A stretch of DNA of 33,735 nucleotides from an uncultured Lamprocystis sp. GTDB taxonomy: Bacteria; Pseudomonadota; Gammaproteobacteria; Chromatiales; Chromatiaceae. The DNA lies in assembly GCF_903933125.1 (NCBI RefSeq), contig NZ_CAIZIZ010000453.1, positions 1 to 33,735 on the forward strand. The letters run 5' to 3'. The position numbers and the translations under genes were made by a program. This document shows positions 9,603 to 18,215 of the stretch, piece after piece. Under the pieces are notes generated by a model, which was not told the DNA's origin, made no database searches, and saw only the letters and a list, made by a program, of their open reading frames with translations. Each line of letters starts with the position of its first letter. The first letter of the stretch is position 1.

Positions 9603-9840
9603 TCAATCCGGGCATAGGGCCAGGACCTCCGGGGCCAACGGCAGACGACGGACCTGGGTGACATCTACCCCCTTGGTCTCGGTGATCTCGGCAACTGAGA
9701 CAGCCCGCTGCTCGTCCAGCAGCCGTTGCCAATGGTGGGCAGGCGAGACCCCGCAACAGTGCTGTATGCTCCGCGCGGGCGGCCTGACGCTCCTGGCGCG
9801 CTTCTTCCACGAAGGGGTCCGGTGCGTCCAGCGGTGTCAT
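9603..9840 (-). pseudogene. Degenerate recombinase-associated small protein
   Basis: On the minus strand the frame ending at the TGA at 9603-9605 reads HHWQRLLDEQRAVSVAEI followed by TETKGVDVTQVRR and a short end APEVLALCPD. This resembles the conserved helix-turn-helix tail (WQRLLDEG..ASVAEIAxxE..) of the small proteins that accompany DUF2924 and serine-recombinase genes. The upstream part has no proper start: the ATG at 9840 lies in another frame, so at least one frameshift is implied. It lies directly downstream of the DUF2924 gene on the same strand, as in intact loci. I regard it as a broken remnant. Confidence 0.5.
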
Positions 9841-9846
9841 GACCTA

Positions 9847-10164
9847 CTACTTCACCCCCCGCTTCACGAGGGTCCAGGTACAAAAGTCTCCATCCAAGTT
9901 GCGCTCCAAGAGATCCGGGTTCACGGTGCGGAAGGCGTCCCCCGGCAGTCGATAGGCCAGGCGGCGCGCCAAGAGCTTGCGGATGTTGGACAGCTGCGGC
10001 TCACGGCCCAACAGTTCCCGCCAGAGGACCAGGATCTCGGGCCTCGACAGGTTGGGCAAGTTGGCGACCCGGCCCACCGCAGTCAAGCTCGCCCCCTTCG
10101 CCGTGGGGAGGACACCCAGCGGCACGAAAACATATCTTAAGGCGTAGCGGAGGATACCCGCCAC
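9847..10164 (-). CDS. DUF2924-family protein, probably truncated
   Basis: The central segment LPNLSRPEILVLWRELLG followed by REPQLSNIRKLLARRLAYRL is the recognisable core of DUF2924, a family of unknown function usually encoded beside site-specific recombinases in phages and islands. Family members are commonly 130-170 residues with a C-terminal Trp/Arg-rich domain; here that domain is missing and the protein stops after about 105 residues. The first 15 or so residues from the GTG start do not look like the family, so the true start may be internal. With the adjacent recombinase-associated fragment, this marks an old recombination border next to the BREX-like operon. Confidence 0.55.
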   Translation of the reverse strand: MAGILRYALRYVFVPLGVLPTAKGASLTAVGRVANLPNLSRPEILVLWRELLGREPQLSNIRKLLARRLAYRLPGDAFRTVNPDLLERNLDGDFCTWTLVKRGVK

Positions 10165-10347
10165 AGATCAAAGGAGCCCGACCCCATACCTACATCAAAC
10201 GCCGGAGCGTCCGCAATTGCTTCGCTTGCGGATTGATTTTACAAGCTACTTCTCAGACACTTGCCGATCAGATAGCGGCTTCGACGGTGGGACCTTGGTT
10301 GACCCGTCTTAAGTCAGTTTTTGGCCCACGACGACGGGATAGAAGGT

Positions 10348-10692
10348 ATGGCCTGGACCAAAGCCGACATGGCAGAGCACCTGTTCGACGAGCTCGGGCT
10401 CAACAAACGGGAGGCCAAAGACCTCATCGAGGAGGTCTTCGAGGAAATTCGCGCGGCGCTGGAACGCGGCGAGGAAGTCAAACTGTCCGGGTTCGGGAAT
10501 TTCGAGCTACGCGAGAAGAAGGAGCGCCCGGGGCGTAATCCGAAGACCGGCGAGGAGATCCCGATCACCGCCCGCCGGGTCGTGACCTTTCGGCCAGGCC
10601 AGAAGCTCAAGGCCCGGGTGGAAGCCTATGCGGGACCCGATCAGGCGAGCGCCGACGCCGCGGCGTCCGGCGACCAGCTCGCCATCGCCTGA
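10348..10692 (+). CDS. ihfA: Integration host factor alpha subunit (IHF/HU family)
   Basis: A 114-residue protein beginning [20 protein letters not shown], the classic IhfA N-terminus. The HU/IHF body follows ([20 protein letters not shown]), then the beta-arm segment [22 protein letters not shown] with the proline that intercalates into DNA. IHF bends DNA sharply and serves in phage integration, transposition, plasmid replication and transcription. The alanine-rich tail after about residue 95 is longer than in E. coli. An in-frame TTG at 10321 is possible, but ATG 10348 matches the family. The housekeeping ihfA normally follows pheT; here it stands alone among mobile-element debris, so it is probably an extra copy. 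Confidence 0.92.
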   Translation: MAWTKADMAEHLFDELGLNKREAKDLIEEVFEEIRAALERGEEVKLSGFGNFELREKKERPGRNPKTGEEIPITARRVVTFRPGQKLKARVEAYAGPDQASADAAASGDQLAIA

Positions 10693-10704
10693 ACACGCCA
10701 GGTC

Positions 10705-10730
10705 CCGGGCGGCGCGATGCGCGCGCCCGG
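10705..10730 (+). terminator. GC-rich hairpin after ihfA
   Basis: Just after the ihfA stop, CCGGGCGGCGCG pairs with CGCGCGCCCGG across a short ATG loop, with one bulged base. It is stable and well placed to end the ihfA transcript. No run of T follows, so it is not a canonical factor-independent terminator. Confidence 0.4.
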
Positions 10731-10871
10731 CGACGCGGAAGCGGACATGACTGAATTGCGCCTACAAGCGCGTGGCCAATAATCGGCATTATAGTTGATC
10801 CGACGGTATGCGCAGCTCCAAACGCCACCCTCTAAATCACGCCGCATACGTAAGAGTATTTCGCAATTATC

Positions 10872-11192
10872 GTGTCAGCTATTAGCCAAAAAAATCACGC
10901 ATTATCGGTTCTTGATACAAATTTGGGGAAACTCTCTAAATTATACAGGGAATGCTACCTTTCTATGGGAAAAGGCGCGTTGCTAGTCTATGCAACAAAT
11001 GTTATTGAAAGAGGACTACCAAGCAAGCATGACTACAGAACAAAAGAAGAAATTTTCGAGGTATTTGATGCTCCTTCTAGTATAAAAATAGCGAAAATGA
11101 TTGATGATTATGATCAGAAAAGTGAAGGCATTATGGCGTTGATCACGGCGCATTCAAATGCTACTTTTTTCGTCACTGTCAAGTTAAAGTGA
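10872..11192 (+). CDS. AT-rich orphan gene of unknown function
   Basis: A 106-residue protein from GTG 10872; an in-frame TAA at 10851 leaves no room for a longer one except through weak starts. The coding sequence is strikingly AT-rich (codons such as AAA, ATT, TTA, GAT) against a strongly GC-rich background, so it is probably recent horizontal DNA. The protein is soluble, with alternating charged helices and a C-terminal stretch IMALITAHSNATFFVTVKLK that looks like beta strands. I recognise no family. It stands alone between the ihfA hairpin and a MITE-like repeat. Confidence 0.6.
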   Translation: MSAISQKNHALSVLDTNLGKLSKLYRECYLSMGKGALLVYATNVIERGLPSKHDYRTKEEIFEVFDAPSSIKIAKMIDDYDQKSEGIMALITAHSNATFFVTVKLK

Positions 11193-11349
11193 AAGCCACG
11201 CAGAACAACTGAAATCATGAGCGCAGCCTAGGGTCGGTGGGCGACGGTCACGGACCGACCAGGTCAGTGTCTTGGGTGCCCCCATGTACGACGGCCGCTA
11301 ATATCTTGTTATGTAAGAGCAACGAATGGAAAAAGCGGATCGCCGCAAT

Positions 11350-11512
11350 CCTTATCAAAGGCTATGTCTGCGTTAGGTGTTGGGCCGAGGCTGTCACGGA
11401 GCTAACTCTTTGTCGCAAGGGACAATGCTGGAAATTCGGTGTTGTATGTTTTCTCTTCGCTTTCGGTGGGTTGCCGAGCTACCAACACCTAACCCAGACA
11501 CAGCCTTATCAA
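11350..11512 (+). repeat. MITE-like inverted repeat with 9-bp flanking direct repeat
   Basis: Arms at 11358-11383 and 11482-11507 are reverse complements at 24 of 26 positions (AAGGCTATGTCTGCGTTAGG... and its partner). The 9-mer CCTTATCAA occurs at 11350-11358 and again at 11504-11512, slightly overlapping the arm ends, as a target-site duplication would. The roughly 100-bp interior has no convincing gene. Both arms contain GTTAGGT/ACCTAAC, which match the integron core motifs GTTRRRY/RYYYAAC but in the reversed order for a single attC site. A small non-autonomous transposable element is the simplest reading. The 11193-11349 stretch before it has no gene that I can support. Confidence 0.6.
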
Positions 11513-11563
11513 TAGCCCGTTCTGCGGCTTAGGCAGCTTCCCGCTCAGGACCTTCACGCCCTA

Positions 11564-11896
11564 ATGACCACCTTCCACCACAAACTCGCCCCCAGCCGCT
11601 TCCTCAACATGAGCCCCCAACTGGCCGCCATCCGGGGCTACGTCCTGGAGCGCCAGTACACCACGCCCGCCCGGTCTGAGCTTGTGGTCACGCCCAACGG
11701 ACACGTCCTCGCCCGGCTCGAGGGCGAGCCTGGACCGCTGGCGCATATCGCCGCTGCGGCGGATCTGCGGGCCAACTTGCGGCGCCTGGGAATGGTGGCT
11801 GAGCTCGACGCCGCGGAATGGGTCGACTACGCCATCCGGGTCCGGCAACGACTCGGGATGGATCTGGGTGGGCGCAAAGACTGCGAGCAGCCGTGA
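11564..11896 (+). CDS. Hypothetical protein coupled to the AcrVA2-like gene
   Basis: A 110-residue protein from ATG 11564, beginning MTTFHHKLAPSRFLNMSPQL. It has helical segments (RLEGEPGPLAHIAAAADLRA) and no cysteine cluster, signal peptide or membrane helix. I do not recognise the family. Its TGA overlaps the GTG start of the next gene (GTGA), so the two are very likely co-translated. Functional linkage to the anti-CRISPR-like protein is an inference from that overlap. Confidence 0.65.
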   Translation: MTTFHHKLAPSRFLNMSPQLAAIRGYVLERQYTTPARSELVVTPNGHVLARLEGEPGPLAHIAAAADLRANLRRLGMVAELDAAEWVDYAIRVRQRLGMDLGGRKDCEQP

Positions 11897-12945
11897 GCGC
11901 AGCGCCAATCGGAGCGGGAATCGCCCGCCCTCGCGCCATCCTGGCCGCGGTCGGCCACACCTACCCCGCGCTGTGGTCCGCCGTGGACCAACTGCGGGCG
12001 CTGCGAGCGAGCGCCTTCCCGCACTGGCCGGACTGGTGCTTTCTGCCGCTGCAGGCGTCCTATGCCATCCTGAGCGGCGGGGGTGATCGACGCATCCCGA
12101 TCGAGCGGATTCACCGGGTGGGCATCGTCAGTGCGCTGGCGACCTGGCGCGTGACCCAGGGTGTCTACCGTTTCGATCCCACGGTCGCGGCGGCCGTCGC
12201 TGCCACCCCGCTGGCGGGCGAACTGCCGACGGACCTGCTCTACCGGTTGCCGGAGTGGTGCGTCTTTATCGAGACCCCGGGCCGGACCTGGGAGGGGCGG
12301 ACCCTGCACGGCTTCTGGGCGCACCTGGAGTGGGAGGACGGCGGCGGCGCCGATGAACTGCGCCTGGTGCTCGACACCGCCGAGACACCGGCCCTGGCGC
12401 TCGACCCGCGGCGGGGACTGGTGCCGGTGCCCTTGATTCTGGGCGACGGGGCCCTGGCCGACGCCCTCGCGCGGGTTGCCGAGAGCGGCCGGCGGCGGCT
12501 GGCGGAGCAGGGTCTCTCCGACCAGGACGCGCACCGGCCCGATCCGGCACAACGGCTGGCAGCGATCCAGCCGCTGGTGGCCTTGGTGCTCTACCTCTGT
12601 GCGGAGAACGCCGAGCTTGGCGACGGCACCCGCCGCCCGGGACTCCCGAAACCAACGCGCACCAAACGCGGTCCGCGCCTGTTCCCGCCGGACCAGCCAA
12701 CGACCTGGGAGGTGGGCATGCGCCTGGGGGCGGCGCTGCGCCAGGCCGCCACGGCGGCGGAACCGGCCCCCGGGGCAGTGCCGGGCGAGCGGACCCGACC
12801 GCGCGCTCACATCCGACGGGCGCACTGGCATACCTTCCGGGTCGGAGAGGGGCGTCAGGGCCACCGAGTCAAGTGGATGGCGCCGGTCGCGGTGAACGTG
12901 CCCGATCCGGCGGCACTGGCGGTCACCGTGCGGCCGGTGGGCTAA
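11893..12945 (+). CDS. AcrVA2-family anti-CRISPR-like protein
   Basis: A protein of about 350 residues whose order of motifs matches the AcrVA2-like proteins I recall from plasmids and phages: HWPDWCFLPLQASYAI near 45, LATWRVTQGVYRFDP near 83, LPTDLLYRLPEWCVFIETPG near 111, HGFWAHLEWE near 138 and IRRAHWHTF near 305. AcrVA2 of Moraxella bovoculi lowers Cas12a levels by binding the nascent N-terminus and destabilising its mRNA. Distant homologues are common on mobile elements and may have other targets. GTG 11893 overlaps the upstream stop. A start at 11818 is possible but its first 25 residues look like noise from the preceding gene. The middle (residues 230-300) is Pro/Arg-rich and variable. 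The match is from memory of the family, not from a search. Confidence 0.72.
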   Translation: MSAAPIGAGIARPRAILAAVGHTYPALWSAVDQLRALRASAFPHWPDWCFLPLQASYAILSGGGDRRIPIERIHRVGIVSALATWRVTQGVYRFDPTVAAAVAATPLAGELPTDLLYRLPEWCVFIETPGRTWEGRTLHGFWAHLEWEDGGGADELRLVLDTAETPALALDPRRGLVPVPLILGDGALADALARVAESGRRRLAEQGLSDQDAHRPDPAQRLAAIQPLVALVLYLCAENAELGDGTRRPGLPKPTRTKRGPRLFPPDQPTTWEVGMRLGAALRQAATAAEPAPGAVPGERTRPRAHIRRAHWHTFRVGEGRQGHRVKWMAPVAVNVPDPAALAVTVRPVG

Positions 12946-12967
12946 GCTGGAGGGGACCTGCCTCGGG

Positions 12968-13008
12968 CCGGTGGTCCCCGCGTGGTGGCCAAGTGTCTGG
13001 ACCACCGG
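12968..13008. promoter_or_regulatory. 10-bp inverted repeat before the XRE gene
   Basis: CCGGTGGTCC at 12968-12977 and GGACCACCGG at 12999-13008 are perfect reverse complements separated by 21 nt. They lie between the stop of the AcrVA2-like gene and the start of the XRE regulator. The element could be a binding site for that regulator or a transcription-ending stem; no T-run follows, which slightly favours a protein-binding role. Confidence 0.45.
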
Positions 13009-13069
13009 TGACATCTACCCACCAATCCTCAACCACGCGGCGATCACGCCGCCGGAGACGCTCACTGCC

Positions 13070-13438
13070 ATGACCGAATCCGAAATCAGCTTGAGCAACG
13101 CCATCGGCGAGCGGTTACGCTATGCCCGAGAGGCCGCCGGGCTGTCGCTCCGTCGCCTGTCTGAGCGCACTGACGAGCGCTTATCCAAGTCGCGCATCAG
13201 CAACTACAAGCTGGGCACCCGGCGCATGGGCATCGAGGAGGCGCGCCTGTTGGCCACGGCGCTGGGGACGGTGACACCGGCCTTCTTGCTGTGCATTGAG
13301 GACCCGGTGAATCTCTCCGCGGATGAACTGGACTTGCTCCGCCAGTACCGGGCGACCGATGCCCTGGGCCAGATCGAGGTCCGCAAGCGGGCCGGGGCCG
13401 AGGCGCGGCGTGTCACCGAGCAACCGGTCGCAGCATAA
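13070..13438 (+). CDS. XRE-family helix-turn-helix regulator
   Basis: A 122-residue protein with an N-terminal Cro/CI-type HTH: IGERLRYAREAAGLSLRRLS, a longer than usual loop DERLSKSRISNYKLGTRRMG as recognition helix, then IEEARLLATALGT. A charged tail follows (DLLRQYRATDALGQIEVRKR) with no peptidase domain. ATG 13070 is used because upstream in-frame codons encode no sensible sequence. It follows the AcrVA2-like gene on the same strand after 124 nt, an arrangement recalling acr-aca pairs, where an HTH protein represses the anti-CRISPR operon. The 294 nt downstream hold no gene, only a direct repeat CTTGTTCGGT at 13593 and 13617. Confidence 0.85.
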   Translation: MTESEISLSNAIGERLRYAREAAGLSLRRLSERTDERLSKSRISNYKLGTRRMGIEEARLLATALGTVTPAFLLCIEDPVNLSADELDLLRQYRATDALGQIEVRKRAGAEARRVTEQPVAA

Positions 13439-13684
13439 GCGTAGTTGGCACGGGCAGTGTGGTCCTGCGAGTTTGGTTATCAGGTCGCCGCAGGCTTGGC
13501 TGTCTTCTCGCAAACCTTGCAAGGTCGGCTGTACGAGCACGATCGCCCGCTTGACTGCGCATTTAACTCGTCGAGTCAGCATCTTGGCGTACCTTGTTCG
13601 GTTTCATGTACGGTCACTTGTTCGGTCGGCTGGGCCGCTGGGGCATCTAATGATCACGATGTCCCGGTGCCCTGTGCCCTCTGA

Positions 13685-14815
<1,131 letters not shown>

Positions 14816-14833
14816 CCATGGCATGAGTCGCCG

Positions 14834-14881
14834 GGTGACCTCACGGTCACCGGGCTGCCTACGAACCGGACATGCCGGTTC
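14834..14881 (-). other. Twin hairpins, possible group II intron remnant
   Basis: GGTGACC/GGTCACC (14834-14851) and GAACCGG/CCGGTTC (14863-14881) form two adjacent short stems. Read on the minus strand the stretch resembles the stem-loop followed by GGCAGCCCGGTGACC that I associate with group II intron RNA around reverse-transcriptase genes. No reverse transcriptase or domain V can be seen in the surrounding 14816-15055, so at most this is a fragment. Confidence 0.25.
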
Positions 14882-15055
14882 TTGCGCTTACGAGGCTCCG
14901 ACCTTGAGCGGGCCAGTTACAGTCCCGGACGCTCTGCGAAACGGCGACCGGACTGGGTACGCCGGGGGACCATGCTGCGGGCGCTGGCGGCCACAAGCCG
15001 CTATTCAGCTCGGTTGTGCTGAGGGCTGGAAAGCGATCGGAACCGGTCGGTCAAC

Positions 15056-15517
15056 CTACTTGGCTTCTGCAATCTTCGCCAGCTGGTCCGCAACCGTTGT
15101 CCACCCAGCAACAAACCCCATCCCGTCGTGCTGCCTCATCGCCATTTCGTCCCAATGGCGCGACCCGGCCCTGTAGCGTGTACCGTCGCCTTCTGGCGAA
15201 AAGGCGAAAAAGCCGACCATGAACGGCGCTTGCGGTATCCACCCGGCGCGAAACGCATCGGTGAAGACGATGCGGCGTGCCGGCACCACCTCGAGGAAGA
15301 CCCCTTCTATCGGCGAGGCTTCACCGGCGGGGCCACTCATCAGTAACGCGAATCGTCCACCGGGCCGCAGGTCCATTTCGACGATGGTGGTCGTCCAGGG
15401 CGCGGGCGCCCACCAGCGCTCAAACTGCTCGATCCAAGCCTGCCAGACGGCAGCGGGGGACGCGTCGATGTGTCGCTCGATCGCAAGTTCAAAGCCATTT
15501 TCAGCGGTTCCGCTCAT
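15056..15517 (-). CDS. SRPBCC-domain protein (AHSA1-like)
   Basis: A 153-residue protein with the AHSA1/START-like fold: IERHIDASPAAVWQAWI at the N-terminus, FERWWAPAPW, then DLRPGGRFALLM and a C-terminal helix GWTTVADQLAKIAE. These small proteins bind hydrophobic ligands in a helix-grip cavity; the ligand is unknown. The start overlaps the stop of the upstream VOC gene (ATGA), so it is the third gene of a three-gene operon. The same SRPBCC/VOC grouping is common in alphaproteobacteria, and the sequence style suggests import. Confidence 0.88.
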   Translation of the reverse strand: MSGTAENGFELAIERHIDASPAAVWQAWIEQFERWWAPAPWTTTIVEMDLRPGGRFALLMSGPAGEASPIEGVFLEVVPARRIVFTDAFRAGWIPQAPFMVGFFAFSPEGDGTRYRAGSRHWDEMAMRQHDGMGFVAGWTTVADQLAKIAEAK

Positions 15518-15996
15518 GGTGTGGTCCCGGCATAGGCCGCTTCCAGCGCGCAGATATCAAGCTTTGTCATCCCCATCATGGCTTGCAGCGCGCGTGCTTT
15601 GCCCGCAACATCGTCGCGCGTCATGATCTCGCCCAATGCCATTGGGACGATCTGCCACGAGACACCGAAGCGATCCTTGAGCCAGCCACACTGACCGGGC
15701 GCCCCGCCGTCAGCCGTCAGCCCCTGCCAGAAATGATCCAATTCGGCTTGAGTCGCGCAGTCGACCGATAGCGAGATCGCTGCGGTATGTGGGAACTGCG
15801 GCCCACCATTGAGCGCCTGAAAGCGCTGCCCGGCGAGTGTGAACTCCACCATCATCGCGGTACCAGCCGGGAACGGCATTCCCTCGCCATAGCGGGAAAC
15901 CGCGGCGACCGATGCATCGGGAAACAGGGAAACATAAAGGGCGGCGGCGGCTTCGGCCTCGCCGTTGAACCACAGGCACGGGGCGATCTTGGACAT
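15514..15996 (-). CDS. VOC family protein, PhnB/3-demethylubiquinone methyltransferase-like
   Basis: About 160 residues beginning MSKIAPCLWFNGEAEAAAAL, with FTLAGQRFQALNGGPQFPHT and GWLKDRFGVSWQIVP, the fingerprint of the PhnB-like branch of the vicinal oxygen chelate superfamily. A metal-binding or antibiotic-resistance-like role is possible; the function of most members is unknown. The start ATG overlaps the previous stop as TGATG, and its own stop overlaps the SRPBCC start, so all three genes are coupled. Confidence 0.88.
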   Translation of the reverse strand: MSKIAPCLWFNGEAEAAAALYVSLFPDASVAAVSRYGEGMPFPAGTAMMVEFTLAGQRFQALNGGPQFPHTAAISLSVDCATQAELDHFWQGLTADGGAPGQCGWLKDRFGVSWQIVPMALGEIMTRDDVAGKARALQAMMGMTKLDICALEAAYAGTTP

Positions 15997-16784
15997 CACC
16001 GCGGTTCCCCACCTGGCCGTCTACCCACCAGCGCGAACAACGCGCCCTGGGGATCAGAGCCGATAAGGATTCGGTCGCCGCCGGGCACCTCGCAGGGGCC
16101 GTGCAGGATATGCGCACCGCCTGTCCGGGCGCTCGCGGCAGCGGCGTCAATATCGCTGACACGGAAGTAATAGGTCCACATGGGCGGAGGGCTATCTGGC
16201 GGTCGTGCCATCATCGCGCCGATGGTTCGACCGCCTTGCGTGATGAACTGATAGTCACCCAAAGCGCCCATGTCCATAACATCGCCTTTCTCCCATCCAA
16301 ACCGAGCCCCATAGAAGTCCAGCGCGGCCCTCAAGTCGCTCGTGCTAAGCTCGTTCCAGCTGCAATGGCCTGGCTCGGTGGTTGAAAAAGCAGTACTTGT
16401 CGCCTCGATAGCACCGCGCATCACATAAAAGCCGGCGCCTTGCGGATCGGCGAGCAGGGCGAGGCGACCGACGCCGGGAATGTCGGTCGCGGGCATGCGC
16501 ACCGTGCCGCCCGCAGCGGTTATCGCGCCGATCGTGGCATCAACGTCATTAACGCCGATGTAGCCGAGCCAGACCGGGCGCATGCCCGCCTCCAATGATT
16601 CGGAAGTCAGCGCCATCATCCCGCCAATATTGGTGTCGCCGATCGAAAGCAGGCGATAATCCATCCCGGCCTGGCCCGAATCGTTCACTTCCCAGCCGAG
16701 CACCGACCCATAAAAGTCGGCGGCGGCATCAGGATCGGTCGTCAACAGTTCATACCAGATGAAATCGCCGTGCTTGTTTGGCAT
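15996..16784 (-). CDS. Tandem-domain VOC (glyoxalase-like) protein
   Basis: A protein of about 262 residues made of two VOC domains. The first runs from GDFIWYELLTTDPDAAADFY to the LLADPQGAGF segment; the second runs from GHCSWNELSTSDLRAALDFY to GSDPQGALFALVG. This layout is shared with proteins such as the Streptomyces CFP-30-like family. ATG 16784 has TAGGAGA five bases upstream; a start at 16799 would place the Shine-Dalgarno inside the gene. It is the first gene of the VOC-VOC-SRPBCC operon. The role is unknown; small-molecule binding or detoxification is likely. Confidence 0.88.
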   Translation of the reverse strand: MPNKHGDFIWYELLTTDPDAAADFYGSVLGWEVNDSGQAGMDYRLLSIGDTNIGGMMALTSESLEAGMRPVWLGYIGVNDVDATIGAITAAGGTVRMPATDIPGVGRLALLADPQGAGFYVMRGAIEATSTAFSTTEPGHCSWNELSTSDLRAALDFYGARFGWEKGDVMDMGALGDYQFITQGGRTIGAMMARPPDSPPPMWTYYFRVSDIDAAAASARTGGAHILHGPCEVPGGDRILIGSDPQGALFALVGRRPGGEPR

Positions 16785-17091
16785 GTCGTCTCCTACCATC
16801 TAAGATTCAGGGCCTTACAGTCCGCTCGTCGGAACCGAGAACGCGCGCGACGCGCTTGGTTCGGAAGTTAGACCACGCGCCGCACCGAATCTATGACAAA
16901 ACAACTAGGGTATTGCTGGTACTTCAGTTATCACTGCGCACCGCAGTGACTGTCTTGAGGCGCGACGCGGCGACCGGCGGGTCGCCGCACGGCTACTCGC
17001 CAGCACCACTGCTCGTGACATTCCCGCTGGTCTTCTCCGCCGTTCTCCGTTTAGTCCCGACTGATGACCGCTTCGAGGTATGCCCCCGAAA
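16785..17091. other. Intergenic stretch with nothing recognised
   Basis: About 300 nt between the VOC operon and the broken MFS gene. No open frame in it has credible protein character, and I see no hairpin with a T-run. It probably contains the promoter of the VOC operon near its left end, but no clear -35/-10 pair stands out. Confidence 0.4.
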
Positions 17092-17717
17092 TTACCAGGG
17101 CTTACGGCCCGCCGACATTGCGGGACTCAAGCAGTTGGCCGGTCGCTGGCGCGCCTCCCAGGCAACGAACCCCAAGGTGCCCAAGGCCAGGCTCACCCCG
17201 GACAGAGTGAATGGCAGGACCGGATCGACCCCCTTGAGCACCGTCCCCAGGTACGGCGCCAGGGCGCTAGCCAGGCCCATGCCCAGCAGCGCGACCGCGG
17301 TCGCCCGCCCGGGCTCCTGACTGCGTCGCACGATCAGAGCATAGAGGGGTGTGCGCAGTACCGACGAGGTGAGCACCCAGAGGGCGACCAACCCGACGAA
17401 CAGTGCCGGGCACAGTCCGTCAGCCACGGAATCGCGATGAAGGCCAGGCACGCGATCAGGTTCAAAATCAGCACCCCGGGTGCCATGCCTCTGAACAGGC
17501 GCATGACCCGGTCGGCGTAGAGACCCAGCAGCACATTGGCGCAGGCGAACAACACCTGGTCCAACAGTAGCAGGCGCGGTGCAAACTCCTTGGGCAGCCC
17601 GAGCTTGGCCAGCAAGGGGCCGAGATAGATCGCAGAGACTACCCAGGTCAGCAGGAACAGAAACTGCACCAGGCCCAGATAGCTGAGCTGGAGGCGGCCG
17701 GCGGTTGGTGCATTCAT
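17092..17717 (-). pseudogene. MFS transporter, frameshifted and C-terminally truncated
   Basis: The N-terminal frame starts MNAPTAGRLQLSYLGLVQF and gives three hydrophobic helices up to LAFIAIPWLTD. At about 17420-17430 the membrane-protein signal jumps to another minus-strand frame, LCPALFVGLVALWVLTSSVL, which continues through LYALIVRRSQEPGRATAVAL and two more helices to a stop at 17092. Together they would make about 210 residues and roughly six helices, half a normal 12-helix transporter. Both a frameshift and a truncation are therefore needed. Confidence 0.7.
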
Positions 17718-17900
17718 GAGCGGCTCCCGGGCGGTTCGGTCCCAAGTCTCGTCCCCGCGTCACACCAGGGAACAGCAAGGCCGGCTTTCCGGTTGGCGTG
17801 TGCGTGGTCATCGCTGCCGCGGCCCGATCGCGCAGGGCCGATCGGAGGCTCCATCGTCCCATGGTCATTGCAGCTCGCCGTCGGCCCGGTCGAGCGCGCA

Positions 17901-18215
17901 TCAGTGGGTCACCCGCGCAATCTTACCGAGCCCCAACGCCCACAGGGCGCGCAGGAGGTCGTCTCTGGATTCGAGGACCCGCACCAGCGCCTTCTCGACC
18001 GACTCGCCCCCCATCCCGTCGCCGTTCAGAATCGACTCAATGGCCTCGTTGTCCGGGCACTCCACCCACGCCGCGCCGAAGCCGGCCAACCATTCCCGCT
18101 GGGCGTCGCTGTCGTCGAGCGGCGGGTAGAAGTCGGGATCGGTAGTCCCGCCCTTGAAGACGGCCCAGCCGGCGCCGAACCAGCCGAAGTCGGTGATACG
18201 TTCCGGGAGACTCAT
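17901..18215 (-). CDS. Hypothetical protein, second gene of a coupled pair
   Basis: A 104-residue acidic protein beginning MSLPERITDFGWFGAGWAVF, with a WLAGFGAAWVEC segment and an amphipathic C-terminal helix (EKALVRVLESRDDLLRALWA). No family recognised; there is no signal or membrane segment. Its ATG overlaps the stop of the upstream gene (ATGA), so the two are surely co-expressed. Confidence 0.6.
   Translation of the reverse strand: MSLPERITDFGWFGAGWAVFKGGTTDPDFYPPLDDSDAQREWLAGFGAAWVECPDNEAIESILNGDGMGGESVEKALVRVLESRDDLLRALWALGLGKIARVTH

Noticed and set aside
11358-11507. Integron attC site
   Set aside because: The core words are in GTTRRRY...RYYYAAC order, the reverse of one attC, and there is no integrase of the IntI type in the window. 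A MITE-like element explains the 9-bp direct repeat better.
11827-13014. 395-codon minus-strand frame opposite the AcrVA2-like gene
   Set aside because: Arg/Pro/Gly-rich antisense reading of a GC-rich gene, with no domain character.
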